Source: an uncultured Clostridia bacterium (GTDB lineage Bacteria; Bacillota; Clostridia; Oscillospirales; Ruminococcaceae). Taken from it: a stretch of 64,000 nucleotides of DNA. The position numbers and the translations under genes are program-made. The notes under the pieces are model-generated. The model ran no database searches, was not told the origin of the DNA, and worked only from the letters and a program-made list of their open reading frames with translations. Within the stretch, counting starts at the first letter, position 1. The number at the start of each line of letters is the position of its first letter. The DNA lies in NCBI GenBank assembly GCA_944382905.1, contig CALWNU010000002.1:25611-89610 (forward strand), read 5' to 3'. Of this stretch, positions 36,532 to 45,589 are shown piece after piece.

Positions 36532-37542
36532 TTGACACAGCAAGCACAAGACCTGTTTGAAAATCTTGCGCCAATGATCGGCAATACTCCTCTGCTGGAG
36601 ATCCATGGCACCTATCAAGGTCGATGTCTGCGCGTATTTGCCAAAGCGGAATATTACAATCTGACCGGTAGTATCAAAGACCGGATTGCTTACGGAATCC
36701 TAAAGCAAGCGTATGAAACCGGCGCAATTCGCCCCGGAATGCCCATTGCAGAGGCGACCAGCGGCAATACCGGCATCGCTTTTGCCGCAGCCGGCGCGGC
36801 GCTTGGGCATCCGGTGGTTATTTTTATGCCGGACTGGATGAGCCGGGAGCGAATCGCAATGATTCAGAGTTACGGCGCCAAAGTCCGGTTGGTTTCGCAG
36901 GCGGAAGGCGGTTTCCTCGGCGCGATCCGCCTGGCCGAAGCATACGGAAAACAAGAAGGTGCATTCCTTCCCCGGCAATTTTCCAATCCGGAAAACAGCC
37001 GGGCCCATGAGACAACCACCGGCGAAGAGATCCGGCGTCAGCTCACGCAAATGGGCCTTCGGGCGGACGGGGTGGTCGCCGGGGTAGGTACCGGCGGCAC
37101 GATTATGGGCATTACCCGCCGGCTCAAAGCCGTCTGGCCTTCCTGCCGCGGGTTTGCGCTGGAGCCAAAACAGTCTCCGATGATGTCGGCCGGGGGCCCG
37201 GCGGGGGCGCACCGCATTCAGGGAATTGGCGATGATTTCATCCCGGACCTGGTACACCTTTCCGAACTGGACGGTGTGATCTCGGTGGACGACGGCGATG
37301 CAATCCGCGCTTCCCAAATGCTTTCCCATCAACTGGGGATCGGCGTTGGGATTTCTTCCGGCGCCAACCTGATTGGATCGATCCTCGCTGCCCGCCAGCT
37401 GGGTGGCGACCCGGTGATCGTAACCGTTTTTGCGGATGACAACAAAAAATATCTTTCCACCGATTACGCACAGGAGCAACCGGTCAAACCGAAGGATCTC
37501 ACCAAAGATCTGGTTCTCACCCGCGTCATCGCCCACCGATAA
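36532..37542 (+). CDS. cysK: Cysteine synthase / O-acetylserine sulfhydrylase
   Basis: PLP enzyme that makes cysteine from O-acetylserine and sulfide. It has 336 residues from a TTG start behind AAGGAGG. PLP lysine in NLTGSIKDRIAY, the substrate loop EATSGNTGIAFA and the glycine-rich phosphate cup VGTGGTI are all seen. The adjacent ABC exporter is convergent. CysK versus CysM-like specificity is not certain. Confidence 0.93.
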   Translation: MTQQAQDLFENLAPMIGNTPLLEIHGTYQGRCLRVFAKAEYYNLTGSIKDRIAYGILKQAYETGAIRPGMPIAEATSGNTGIAFAAAGAALGHPVVIFMPDWMSRERIAMIQSYGAKVRLVSQAEGGFLGAIRLAEAYGKQEGAFLPRQFSNPENSRAHETTTGEEIRRQLTQMGLRADGVVAGVGTGGTIMGITRRLKAVWPSCRGFALEPKQSPMMSAGGPAGAHRIQGIGDDFIPDLVHLSELDGVISVDDGDAIRASQMLSHQLGIGVGISSGANLIGSILAARQLGGDPVIVTVFADDNKKYLSTDYAQEQPVKPKDLTKDLVLTRVIAHR

Positions 37543-37576
37543 CATTTGGCTTGTAGCCGCGTCTGCTGATAAAGAC

Positions 37577-37620
37577 AAAAAAGAAGGTGCTTTGCCTATG
37601 TGCAAAACACCTTCTTTTTA
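37577..37620. terminator. Bidirectional terminator, cysK/ABC exporter
   Basis: AAAGAAGGTG (37580-37589) pairs with CACCTTCTTT (37608-37617), and an inner TTTGC/GCAAA extends the stem. A- and T-runs flank it. Confidence 0.85.
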
Positions 37621-39501
37621 TTTTGCCAGAGAAGCCTGCAGCGTTACCGGCTGGGCGCGGCGGCTTTCCTGGTCCTCCAGCGCACGCCGGAACTGCGTTT
37701 CGTATAATTCGCGGTACACACCGTCCTGCCCCACCAGCTCCTGGTGCGTGCCCCGCTGGACAATGCGCCCCTGATCTACCACCAGGATTTCGTCCGCCGC
37801 CATAATGGTCGAAAGACGGTGGGCGATCACTAAGCTGGTGCGCCCTTTTAGCAGCGGATCAATGGCGTCCTGGATCATGCTTTCCGAAATCGAGTCCAAC
37901 GCAGAGGTCGCTTCGTCCAGAATCAGGATCCGGGGATTTTTTAAAATCACTCTGGCGATGGAAACCCGCTGTTTCTCTCCGCCGGAAAGCTTGATGCCCC
38001 GGTTGCCTACCATTGTGTCGTAGCCCTGCGGCAGCCCGGCGATAAAATCGTGGATATTTGCCTGCCGGCACGCCTCAATCAGCTGCTTTTCATCCGCTTG
38101 GGGATTGGCGTACAGCAAATTTTCCCGGATGGTCCCGTTAAACAGGTAGGTATCCTGGGTTACTACGCCGATATTCCGCCGCAGCGTTTCCAAATCAATA
38201 TCCCGGATATCGGTTCCATCCAGGGTAATTTTCCCTTCCGTCACATCGTACAAACGGGGGATGAGGTGGATCATCGTGGATTTTCCCGCCCCGGATGGCC
38301 CGACAATGGCAACAGAATGGCCGGATGGAATCTGGAAATTCAAGTCCTTTAAAATCGGCTGTCCGGGATCGTAGAAAAAGCCCACATGAGAAAATGCCAA
38401 ATCCCCTTGGATCGATTGCGGGACAATGGCGCCGGGCCGGTTAGCAACTTCCACCGGCATGTCAAAATAGTCGAAAATACGGGTGAAAAGCGCCATGGAC
38501 CGGATCACATCCACCTGCAGGTTCAACAGGGAGTTGACCGGCTGGTACATTCGGTTGAGCAAAGTTACCATCACGGTAATGTCGCCCACTGTCAGGCTGG
38601 TAACCCCCATTTTGATGATCAGCAGGCCGCCTACCAGATAGATCAGCATAGGTCCCATGCTGGTAAAGGTGTTCATCGCCACCCGGAACCACCGGCCGGC
38701 CATGCTTTCCTTAATGTTCAGCCGGGTCATTTCCTGGTTTACCTTCTGATACTTTTCGTACTCCGGCTTTTCATTGGTAAATAATTTGACCAGCATCTGG
38801 CCGCTTACGCTCAGCGTTTCATTCAAGACCTGGTTGATTTCATCATTTTTTTCCTGGGATTTTAAGGCGATGCTCCACCGCGTTTTCCCGACCCGTTTGG
38901 TCGGCAGGACAAACAGCGGGACGATAATCACCCCCACCGTGGCCAGAATCCAGTTTTTCTGATACATGGCGATGACCGAGGTGGTCAGTACCGCGATATT
39001 GCTCAGGATGCTGGTCAGGGTATTGGCAATCACGCTTTGCACGCCGGAGATGTCGCTGGTCATCCGGGTAATCACATCGCCCTGCTTGCTGGTGGTAAAA
39101 AACCGGTGGGACATTTTTTGCAGATGGGCGTACATCTGGTTGCGCATATCATAGGTGATGTGCTGCGCCACCCAGGTGTTGAGATAGCTTTCCAAAACGC
39201 CGATCAAATTGGAGACGATCAGCACGACAAAGGAAAGCAAGATCAGCTGGACCAATATGGCCAAATTCTGCCCGATCAGCCCTTCGTCGATGATTTTGCC
39301 GGTCAGGATGGACGGCAAAATCCCAAAAATCGACGACAGGACAATCGCCAGCAATACCAGCAGCAATTTGGGCCAATAGGGTAACAGATACGAAAAAATT
39401 CGTTTTAACAATTTTCCGGTAATGCGGGGCCGGTTTTTCTTTTCTTCTTCGGTCAAGAATCGGTTCGGCCCCCGCATTCCGCCGGGTCCTCCTGGCGGCA
39501 T
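37618..39501 (-). CDS. ABC exporter, fused membrane and ATPase domains
   Basis: 627 residues, a half-transporter of the MsbA/BmrA type that probably homodimerises or pairs with another subunit. Residues about 45-340 hold six transmembrane helices. The ATPase domain has Walker A GPSGAGKS, signature LSGGEKQRVSIAR and Walker B ILILDEATSAL. The substrate is unknown (drug or lipid). The start ATG lies inside the 3' end of the upstream MarR gene behind AAAGGAGGAG, so translation of the two is coupled. Confidence 0.92.
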   Translation of the reverse strand: MPPGGPGGMRGPNRFLTEEEKKNRPRITGKLLKRIFSYLLPYWPKLLLVLLAIVLSSIFGILPSILTGKIIDEGLIGQNLAILVQLILLSFVVLIVSNLIGVLESYLNTWVAQHITYDMRNQMYAHLQKMSHRFFTTSKQGDVITRMTSDISGVQSVIANTLTSILSNIAVLTTSVIAMYQKNWILATVGVIIVPLFVLPTKRVGKTRWSIALKSQEKNDEINQVLNETLSVSGQMLVKLFTNEKPEYEKYQKVNQEMTRLNIKESMAGRWFRVAMNTFTSMGPMLIYLVGGLLIIKMGVTSLTVGDITVMVTLLNRMYQPVNSLLNLQVDVIRSMALFTRIFDYFDMPVEVANRPGAIVPQSIQGDLAFSHVGFFYDPGQPILKDLNFQIPSGHSVAIVGPSGAGKSTMIHLIPRLYDVTEGKITLDGTDIRDIDLETLRRNIGVVTQDTYLFNGTIRENLLYANPQADEKQLIEACRQANIHDFIAGLPQGYDTMVGNRGIKLSGGEKQRVSIARVILKNPRILILDEATSALDSISESMIQDAIDPLLKGRTSLVIAHRLSTIMAADEILVVDQGRIVQRGTHQELVGQDGVYRELYETQFRRALEDQESRRAQPVTLQASLAK

Positions 39502-39992
39502 ACGCTCTCCTCCTTTTCTTTTGGCTGATCCTGTTCCAAGAAAAAGATCAGCTTTTGGCAAATTTTATTTAACTGTAGCGCTTCTTCTTCCGTCAAGCAA
39601 TCCAACAGCTTTTTCTGATACGCGGCCCAATTTTCATCATGCTGCCGCAACCGCTGGCTCCCCTGCCGGGTCAGCCAAATCCGAGAAATCCGCCCATCCT
39701 TCTCATCGCGCTGCCGCCGGATATCCCCTCTGGCCTCCAGCTTGGACAGCATTTCGCTCAAAGACGACGGGCGAAGATCCAAAATCTCTGTCAAATCCCG
39801 GGCGCTCACCCCTTCCTGCCGGGCGATCGCCTCCAGCAGGCGGCCATAGCCATGGGCATGGTGCGCGCCGTGATGGGGTGGCCCTTCCGGGGCGCCATGG
39901 TGCGGCGGCTCTGGGCCATGGCGGGTGGGTTGGCTGCGGCGCATGACGCGCATCAGCCGAAACAAGCTATCTAATGTCTGTTGTTTTTCCAT
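39453..39992 (-). CDS. MarR-family regulator with His-rich segment
   Basis: 179 residues. The MarR winged helix is seen from about residue 50 (YGRLLEAIARQEGVSARDLTEILDLRPSSLSEMLSKLEARGDIRRQRDEKDGRISRIWLT, wing included). Between the first helix and the DNA-binding domain sits a stretch of about 26 residues with eight histidines (HGPEPPHHGAPEGPPHHGAH, then HAHG), which might bind a metal or simply be a flexible linker. It overlaps the ABC exporter gene by 49 bases, and two palindromic operators in its promoter suggest autoregulation. Confidence 0.9.
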   Translation of the reverse strand: MEKQQTLDSLFRLMRVMRRSQPTRHGPEPPHHGAPEGPPHHGAHHAHGYGRLLEAIARQEGVSARDLTEILDLRPSSLSEMLSKLEARGDIRRQRDEKDGRISRIWLTRQGSQRLRQHDENWAAYQKKLLDCLTEEEALQLNKICQKLIFFLEQDQPKEKEESVCRQEDPAECGGRTDS

Positions 39993-40011
39993 ACTATTCC
40001 CCTTTAAATAT

Positions 40012-40069
40012 TTCGGTACCGAATCTTTTTTTGCATTTCTATAATCCTTCGGTACCGAAATATTGTCAA
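40012..40069 (-). promoter_or_regulatory. marR promoter with two perfect operator palindromes
   Basis: TTCGGTACCGAA occurs twice, at 40012-40023 and 40048-40059, and the flanks are mirrored (AATATTTCGGTACCGAA and its inverse), giving a 17-base inverted repeat pair. A -35 TTGACA (40064-40069) and a -10 GATTAT (40041-40046, spacer 17) place one operator inside the spacer and the other downstream of the start site, a clear repressor layout for MarR autoregulation. Confidence 0.85.
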
Positions 40070-40082
40070 GAGCCTTTTCAAA

Positions 40083-40120
40083 AAAAAGAGGATAAAATCC
40101 TGTGGATTTTATCCTCTTTC
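40083..40120 (-). terminator. Terminator of the rsmD-coaD-coiled-coil unit
   Basis: AAAGAGGATAAAATCC pairs with GGATTTTATCCTCTTT across a TGT loop, then a T-run on the minus strand. Confidence 0.88.
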
Positions 40121-40132
40121 TAAACCATATCG

Positions 40133-40597
40133 CTATTTTTGGAGGTTTCTACCGGAAGTTTTGAGCGCCTGATGGGTGGAGCGCACATCGCTCAATGCCT
40201 TGGAAAGCGTCTCTTCCGTGCTCTTCAACATCGTCTCCGCGAACTCCTGCGACGCCTGCCGCATTTCCCTGGCCTTCATCTGCGCCTGGGTCAGGATCTC
40301 CGTCGCCCGGGTTTGGGCCTGTTTTGTAATCTCTTCCTGCTCGACCAGCGCCTTGGCGTGTTCCTCCGCCTTGCGGACAATAGTCTCCGCTTCCGTTTTC
40401 GCCACGCTCAGGATATCCGCCCGATCTGCAACAATCTGCTTGGCCTGTTTGATTTCCGCCGGCATATTCAGCCGGATATCGTCGATCAAATCCCGGACTT
40501 TCTCCGCATCCACCACACACCGTCCGCCGGTCAAAGGCAAATTCCACGCCCGATCCAACGTTTCATCCATCGCATCCAAAATATCGTCAATATTCAT
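40133..40597 (-). CDS. Coiled-coil protein of unknown function (ATPase-subunit-like)
   Basis: 154 residues, almost entirely helical, with the long heptad stretch QIVADRADILSVAKTEAETIVRKAEEHAKALVEQEEITKQAQTRATEIL. It resembles stalk proteins such as AtpF/VatE in composition, and this clostridial family is sometimes labelled ATPase, but no nucleotide-binding motif is present. The residues before the coil (DILDAMDETLDRAWNLPLTGGRCVVDAEKVRDLIDDIRLNMP) are the conserved part. It overlaps the end of coaD by 4 bases and so is coupled to it. A DivIVA-like structural role is possible. Confidence 0.6.
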   Translation of the reverse strand: MNIDDILDAMDETLDRAWNLPLTGGRCVVDAEKVRDLIDDIRLNMPAEIKQAKQIVADRADILSVAKTEAETIVRKAEEHAKALVEQEEITKQAQTRATEILTQAQMKAREMRQASQEFAETMLKSTEETLSKALSDVRSTHQALKTSGRNLQK

Positions 40598-41154
40598 ATT
40601 CTTGAACCTCCCTGAACTCGCGTTTTTATGTGAACCGGACTAGCATCCGCCCGGCATTCCGCAGGCGATTCCTGTTTTCCCAGCCGTTTGACGACCCGCT
40701 CCACAATCTGCGGCGGCAAAAAGTTGGAAATATCCCCGCCGAACTGCGCAATCTGTTTTACCAGGCTGGAACTGAGATACATATTCTGGGACGCAGTGGT
40801 TAAAAACACCGTATCCGCCAGCGGGTTTAGCGTTTTATTCGCCAGGGCCATCTGGAATTCATATTCAAAATCCGATACCGCCCGCAGCCCTTTTACAATG
40901 GCAACCGCCCCCACGTCCCGGACGTAATCCGCCAGCAGGCCGGAAAAGGTATCCACCTCTACATTGGGCAAGTTGTCTCCAATGGCGTCGCGGATCATCT
41001 GCATCCGCTCTTCCGGGGTAAAGCTGGGGTTCTTGGCGGCATTGATCACCACAAGCACAATCACCCGATCAAACAATTTTGACGCCCGGGTCACAATGTC
41101 CAAATGCCCTTTGGTCACTGGATCAAAGCTGCCGGGACAAACCGCAATTCTCAT
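40594..41154 (-). CDS. coaD: Phosphopantetheine adenylyltransferase
   Basis: Penultimate step of coenzyme A synthesis. It has 186 residues, about 20 longer than the usual CoaD because of a C-terminal tail. The nucleotidyl-transferase motif is PGSFDPVTKGHLDI (the TxGH is TKGH). VDTFSGLLADYVR and RGLRAVSDFEYEFQMA-type residues follow, and the second ATP motif is SSSLVKQIA, where Lys replaces the more common Arg. It lies between rsmD and a coiled-coil gene. Confidence 0.95.
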   Translation of the reverse strand: MRIAVCPGSFDPVTKGHLDIVTRASKLFDRVIVLVVINAAKNPSFTPEERMQMIRDAIGDNLPNVEVDTFSGLLADYVRDVGAVAIVKGLRAVSDFEYEFQMALANKTLNPLADTVFLTTASQNMYLSSSLVKQIAQFGGDISNFLPPQIVERVVKRLGKQESPAECRADASPVHIKTRVQGGSRI

Positions 41155-41157
41155 GTT

Positions 41158-41706
41158 CTACTCCTCTTCTTCCGGGATGCGATAGGTATGCACCATCGCC
41201 TTTCCATACCGCCGCGCCTTCATCCAACGGAATTTTCCCGCCTCCTGCGGCATTTCTTCCTGGCGGTGGGTCTCGCACAAAATCACCCCGCCGGGGGACA
41301 TCCGCTGCGCCACCAGCGGCAGCACCGCCTGCGCCAGCCCCTGGCTGTACGGCGGATCCAAAAACGCGATATCGTATTCCCCGCCGTCCGCTTCCAGAAA
41401 ACGCAGGGCGTCCATCGCCGCCACCCTGCATTGCTGTTCAAATCCACAGGCGGCAATATTCGCCCGCAGCGCCTCCAAAGAGGGGCGCCCGCTCTCCACA
41501 AAGACCACCGATTTTGCGCCGCGGCTGATGGCTTCCAAACCCATCTGCCCGGTTCCGGCAAACAAATCCAACATCCTGGCGCCAGCCACTTCAAATTGAA
41601 TGGCGGAGAACACCGCTTCTTTTGTGATTTCCGCCGTCGGGCGCACATCGGTACCTTCTGGTGCCAGAAGCTTTCGTCCTCTGGCTACGCCGGTAATGAT
41701 CCTCAT
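41158..41706 (-). CDS. rsmD: 16S rRNA m2G966 methyltransferase
   Basis: 182 residues. The start is MRIITGVARGRKLLAP, with RPTAEITKEAVFSAI, the SAM loop LDLFAGTGQMGLEAISRGA and the target-base motif FLDPPYSQ (DPPY). It lies 3 bases upstream of coaD, an order common in Firmicutes. Confidence 0.95.
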   Translation of the reverse strand: MRIITGVARGRKLLAPEGTDVRPTAEITKEAVFSAIQFEVAGARMLDLFAGTGQMGLEAISRGAKSVVFVESGRPSLEALRANIAACGFEQQCRVAAMDALRFLEADGGEYDIAFLDPPYSQGLAQAVLPLVAQRMSPGGVILCETHRQEEMPQEAGKFRWMKARRYGKAMVHTYRIPEEEE

Positions 41707-41773
41707 CTTTTTCCTCCATCCGCGCGCCGTTTTCGACCGTTTCGCGCCATTTTCCCTATGCGTTCATACGGTT

Positions 41774-41802
41774 ATTATGGGGCAAAATCCAGCGGATGTC
41801 AA
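41774..41802 (-). promoter_or_regulatory. Promoter of rsmD-coaD
   Basis: A perfect -35 TTGACA (41797-41802) and a -10 CATAAT (41774-41779), spacer 17, between uvrC and rsmD. Confidence 0.65.
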
Positions 41803-41812
41803 TATCCCGGAC

Positions 41813-43651
41813 CTAGGATTCTTCCTCCCCATGCAGCCAGTCGTACAGCCGTTTTGCACAGGCAAGGTTCATCCCTTTTACCGCCGCCAACTGTTCTACT
41901 GTTGCCTGCCGCATGGCTTTTTGGGTATGAAACGCCTGGAACAGCGCTTTGGCTCTGGCCGGCCCGATTCCTTCTACCGACGTCATCGCCAGCTCCAACC
42001 CTTTTTTCTGATGGCTCTTCCGGGAAAACGAGATGGCATAGCGATGCACCTCGTCCTGGATCCGGGTCACCAGCGCAAAGGCGTTTTTATTGGCGTTGAT
42101 GGCGATTTCCCCACCGTCTTTGGCAATGGCGCGGGTCCGGTGACGATCGTCCTTCACCATGCCGAACACCGGCACGTCAATTCCCTTTTCCGCCAAAAGC
42201 GGCTCGATCGCCGCCACATGCCCTTTGCCGCCGTCTAACAAAATCAGATCCGGCAGGCGGCCAAACCCCTCGCCGGAAGCTTTTTCTTCCTCGTAGCGGG
42301 CGAACCGCCGGGAAAGCATTTCCCGCATACTGGCATAGTCGTCCGGAATCAGCTGGGATTTCATCTTAAACTGGCGGTAATATTTTTTCTGCGGCCTGCC
42401 GCTTTCAAACACCACCATCCCTCCGACAATGGTGCCGGACCCGATATTGGAAATATCATACGCCTCGATATAGGTCGGCGGGCCGCCCAGCCCCAACAGC
42501 CGCGCCAGCTCATCCAAAGCGGACAATTCTCTGCCCGTGCGGGAAACCTCATACGACAGGCGCTGGGACGCGTTATTGCGGGCCATTTCCACCAGCTGGG
42601 CCTGCTCGCCCCGCTGCGGGATGGTAATGGTAATTTTGTGCCCCATTTTCTGTGAAAAATACGCCTCGGTCAATTCCCGGTCTTCAAAATCGCCGTCTAC
42701 CGCGATCACCCGGGGGATATCCTCCCGGTAATAGCGCAGCAAAAATTCCCGGCGAAACGCGGGCAGGTCGCCGCTTTCGTAAAAAACAAAGTCTTTCTTG
42801 TCTACCAGCCGGTGGTTGCGGAACAGCAGCACGGCGGCCGCGGTTGCCGAATCGCTTTGGGTAAACGCAACCATATCCGCATCCGCCGCTTTGGAACTGA
42901 CCACCTTCTGCCGGTCAGTAATCCGCTCGATCGCCTGGATCCGGTCCCGGTATTGGGCAGCTTTTTCAAACTCCAGCGCATCGCTGGCCTGTTCCATTCG
43001 CTGGCGCAGCCGCTCCAGCGCTTGGGCAGACCCGCCGCGGATAAAATCCAGCGCTTCTGCCAGGCGGTCGGCGTATTCTTCCTGGCTGATCCGGCCCCGG
43101 CATAGGCCCATGCACTGTTTGATGTAAAAATTCAAGCAGGGGCGCCCTTTTCGAAAATCCTGGGGGAATTTCCGGTTGCAGGTCGGCAGCAAAAACACCT
43201 TGTTGGCCTCATCCACCGTCTGTTTGACCACATAGGATGACATGTATGGACCCAGATAAGTACACCCATCCCCTTCTTGTTTTTGCAGCACCGCCTGAAT
43301 TTTGCTGAAAGGCGGCGGGGTAATTTTGATATAGGAATATCCCTTGTCATCCTTTAGCAGGATGTTATACTTGGGCGTATACTGCTTGATGAGGCTGCAC
43401 TCCAGCACCAGCGCCTCAAACTCGCTGTCGGTCACAATGGTTTCGAAGTCGTAGACATTCTGCACCATTTTGTACACCTTTTCCAAATGCTTCTCTACAC
43501 TCCGGAAATAGCTGGATACCCGGTTGCGCAGCGCTTTTGCCTTACCGATATAAATAATCGTTCCCGTTTGATCCCGCATCAAATAGACGCCCGGCTCCCG
43601 GGGGAGCTGGCGCACCTTTTCCCTTAAATAGTCCAATCGGGGATTGTTCAA
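41813..43651 (-). CDS. uvrC: Excinuclease ABC subunit C
   Basis: Makes both incisions in nucleotide excision repair. It has 612 residues. GIY-YIG nuclease at the N-terminus (GVYLMRDQTGTIIYIGKAKALRNRV), the UVR motif, a RNase H-like UvrC C-domain with AYDISNIGSGTIVGGMVVFE and DLILLDGGKGHVAA, and two terminal helix-hairpin-helix motifs (SVEGIGPARAKALFQAF). I prefer the TTG behind GGAAAGGAGG as the start, since the upstream in-frame extension is unlike the family. Confidence 0.95.
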   Translation of the reverse strand: MNNPRLDYLREKVRQLPREPGVYLMRDQTGTIIYIGKAKALRNRVSSYFRSVEKHLEKVYKMVQNVYDFETIVTDSEFEALVLECSLIKQYTPKYNILLKDDKGYSYIKITPPPFSKIQAVLQKQEGDGCTYLGPYMSSYVVKQTVDEANKVFLLPTCNRKFPQDFRKGRPCLNFYIKQCMGLCRGRISQEEYADRLAEALDFIRGGSAQALERLRQRMEQASDALEFEKAAQYRDRIQAIERITDRQKVVSSKAADADMVAFTQSDSATAAAVLLFRNHRLVDKKDFVFYESGDLPAFRREFLLRYYREDIPRVIAVDGDFEDRELTEAYFSQKMGHKITITIPQRGEQAQLVEMARNNASQRLSYEVSRTGRELSALDELARLLGLGGPPTYIEAYDISNIGSGTIVGGMVVFESGRPQKKYYRQFKMKSQLIPDDYASMREMLSRRFARYEEEKASGEGFGRLPDLILLDGGKGHVAAIEPLLAEKGIDVPVFGMVKDDRHRTRAIAKDGGEIAINANKNAFALVTRIQDEVHRYAISFSRKSHQKKGLELAMTSVEGIGPARAKALFQAFHTQKAMRQATVEQLAAVKGMNLACAKRLYDWLHGEEES

Positions 43652-43678
43652 CCGCCTGCCGCCTCCTTTCCGCAATAG

Positions 43679-43713
43679 GAAAAAAGCCCCGCCGCGCAAC
43701 TGCCCGGGAGGCT
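43679..43713 (-). terminator. Terminator of ptsH
   Basis: AAAGCC and GGCTTT ends close an imperfect GC-rich stem (about 43684-43713), followed by TTTTTT on the minus strand, shortly after the ptsH stop. Confidence 0.5.
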
Positions 43714-43732
43714 TTCCATCAAGATTTCAATC

Positions 43733-43996
43733 TTATTCGGCAAATCCGGATTCTACCAGTTTCACCAGACCGTTGACCGCCTGTTCCTCATCCGCTCCGT
43801 CAGCGATAATGCGGATGGTCGTACCGCCGACAATTCCCAGCGAAAGGACACCCAGCAAGCTTTTCGCATTGACACGGCGTTCGTCTTTTTCCACCCAAAT
43901 GGAAGATTTGTACTCGTTAGCTTTCTGGATAAAGAAAGTCGCGGGGCGTGCATGCAAACCTACCTGGTTTTGGACCTGAACATTCTGTACAAACAT
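43733..43996 (-). CDS. ptsH: Phosphocarrier protein HPr
   Basis: 87 residues with both phosphorylation sites: His15 in NQVGLHARPATFF and the Ser46 loop in VNAKSLLGVLSLGI. It passes phosphate from enzyme I to PTS enzymes IIA. No ptsI is present next to it. It is a single gene with promoter and terminator. Confidence 0.97.
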   Translation of the reverse strand: MFVQNVQVQNQVGLHARPATFFIQKANEYKSSIWVEKDERRVNAKSLLGVLSLGIVGGTTIRIIADGADEEQAVNGLVKLVESGFAE

Positions 43997-44077
43997 TACT
44001 ACAACTCTCCTGCTTCTTCATCTGAAATTCTGTTTGCTTCTTCCAATATTCCTTTGCGGAACAGCTAAACTGCTATT

Positions 44078-44105
44078 ATTATATCACGGAGCGGCGGTTC
44101 GTCAA
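44078..44105 (-). promoter_or_regulatory. Promoter of ptsH
   Basis: -35 TTGACG (44100-44105) and perfect -10 TATAAT (44078-44083), spacer 16. The stretch from 44106 to 44283, between this promoter and the peptidase gene, holds nothing I can name. Confidence 0.65.
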
Positions 44106-44283
44106 CGCATCCCAACCGCCGTTTGCAGGTTTTTCTGCAAAATTCTGCTTCTTGGATAAACAAAACCAAAGCAAAAACCGCCCTATTTGTTTGGTTTCCA
44201 CAAAATATTTTCCCCCGGATATGTGAATTCAACGAGAAAAAACCTCGGCCGCGCAGCCGCTTCATTCCCGTGCATTGGGATTG

Positions 44284-45507
44284 TCACAAAGCCCGCCGCA
44301 GAATCGTCCCTGCGGGGATCGGCTGTTTTGCCGGAATGCGCAGTATCTGCATGGGATGACGGGCCGCATCCAACAAGTTTCCCTGGTCGTCTTGGATCTG
44401 CGCCACCGTCAAACATTCCGGCGGACGGCTCGGAAACAGCACCTCCAGCGTATCCCCGGGGAAAAAGCGGTTGCGCTGGGTACACACCAGCATCCCGTCC
44501 GCCCAGCCTTCCACCACGGCGGCCACGTCATAATCCCGGATATAGCCGCCGCTTTCCCAGGATTGCCCATCTTTGGGCTGCCCAAAATAAAACCCAGTGC
44601 TGTACGGCCGGTGGCTGACTTTCCGAGGTTCCTCCAGCAGCCAATCCGGCAGCTGGTACCGCCCCGGCGACTGCATCAGCAAATCCACCGCGCAGCGGTA
44701 AGCATTGGTAATCGTAGCCACATAATAAAAGGATTTGGCCCGCCCTTCGATTTTAAAACTGTCGATCCCCGCGTCCTGCAGCTGATCCAGATACTCAATC
44801 ATACACAGGTCTTTCGCATTCAGCAGGTAGGATCCATCTTCTTCCTCAAAAACCGGGAAAAATTCCCCCGGCCGTTTTTCCTCCATCAGGGCGTACCGCC
44901 ACCGGCACGGCTGGGCGCATTCGCCGCGGTTGGCGTCCCTGCCCGCCAGATAGTTGGACAGCACGCACCGCCCGGAAAAGGACATGCACATCGCGCCGTG
45001 GACAAATGCCTCCAGTTCCAGCTCCGGCGGGGTATTGGCCCGGATCCGGCGGATTTCTTCCAACGACAGTTCCCGGGCCAGCACCACCCGTTTGACCCCC
45101 ATCCGGTACAGCTCCGTGGCGGCAAGATGGTTGACAATCCCTGTCTGCGTCGACATATGCAGATCCATCTGCGGAATTTCCCGCCGGCACAGCATCAGGA
45201 CGCCCATATCCGCCACAATCACGGCGTCCACCCCCGCGTCCTGCAGAAAATGCAGGTAGCTCGGCAATCCGTCCAGATCCTCTTCCCGGGGCAGGATATT
45301 GCAGGTCACATAGACCTTTACTCCCCGCTGGTGACATTCGTCCACGGCGCGGGCCAATTCTTCTTCGGTAAAATTCAAGGGCGACGCCCGCATCCCAAAA
45401 TCCTTCCCGCCTAGATAAACGGCGTCCGCCCCATACCGGACAGCGGCGGACAGGCGTTCGGCATCTCCCGCCGGCGCCAACACTTCTGGTTTTTTTCCTT
45501 CTGCCAT
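44284..45507 (-). CDS. U32 family peptidase
   Basis: 407 residues from the ATG at 45507 (behind AAAGGTG). PEVLAPAGDAERLSAAVRYGADAVYLGG is the family start, and the Pfam U32 core signature is seen as EAFVHGAMCMSFSGRCVLSNYLAGRDANRGECAQPCRW, with four clustered cysteines that may hold an iron-sulfur cluster. Relatives act as collagenase-like proteases or in tRNA hydroxylation and ubiquinone synthesis (TrhP/RlhA, UbiU). The C-terminal part lacks a clear domain. It comes after mltG, with a terminator between. Confidence 0.9.
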   Translation of the reverse strand: MAEGKKPEVLAPAGDAERLSAAVRYGADAVYLGGKDFGMRASPLNFTEEELARAVDECHQRGVKVYVTCNILPREEDLDGLPSYLHFLQDAGVDAVIVADMGVLMLCRREIPQMDLHMSTQTGIVNHLAATELYRMGVKRVVLARELSLEEIRRIRANTPPELELEAFVHGAMCMSFSGRCVLSNYLAGRDANRGECAQPCRWRYALMEEKRPGEFFPVFEEEDGSYLLNAKDLCMIEYLDQLQDAGIDSFKIEGRAKSFYYVATITNAYRCAVDLLMQSPGRYQLPDWLLEEPRKVSHRPYSTGFYFGQPKDGQSWESGGYIRDYDVAAVVEGWADGMLVCTQRNRFFPGDTLEVLFPSRPPECLTVAQIQDDQGNLLDAARHPMQILRIPAKQPIPAGTILRRAL

Positions 45508-45540
45508 TGCGGTCACCTTTCCCATTTCTTTGCCCAGCAT

Positions 45541-45573
45541 ACAAACAGTCACCGGAAAATCCGGTGACTGTTG
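45541..45573 (-). terminator. Terminator of mltG
   Basis: CAGTCACCGGA (45546-45556) pairs with TCCGGTGACTG (45560-45570). On the minus strand TTTGT follows. The T-run is short, so some read-through into the peptidase gene is likely. Confidence 0.65.
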
Positions 45574-45589
45574 CTGCAGGATCCCGTTC

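Noticed and set aside
42150..42300. Second coding frame opposite uvrC
   Set aside because: Long opposite-strand open frames occur all along this GC-rich region. None shows domain motifs or a ribosome binding site, so they were treated as shadows.
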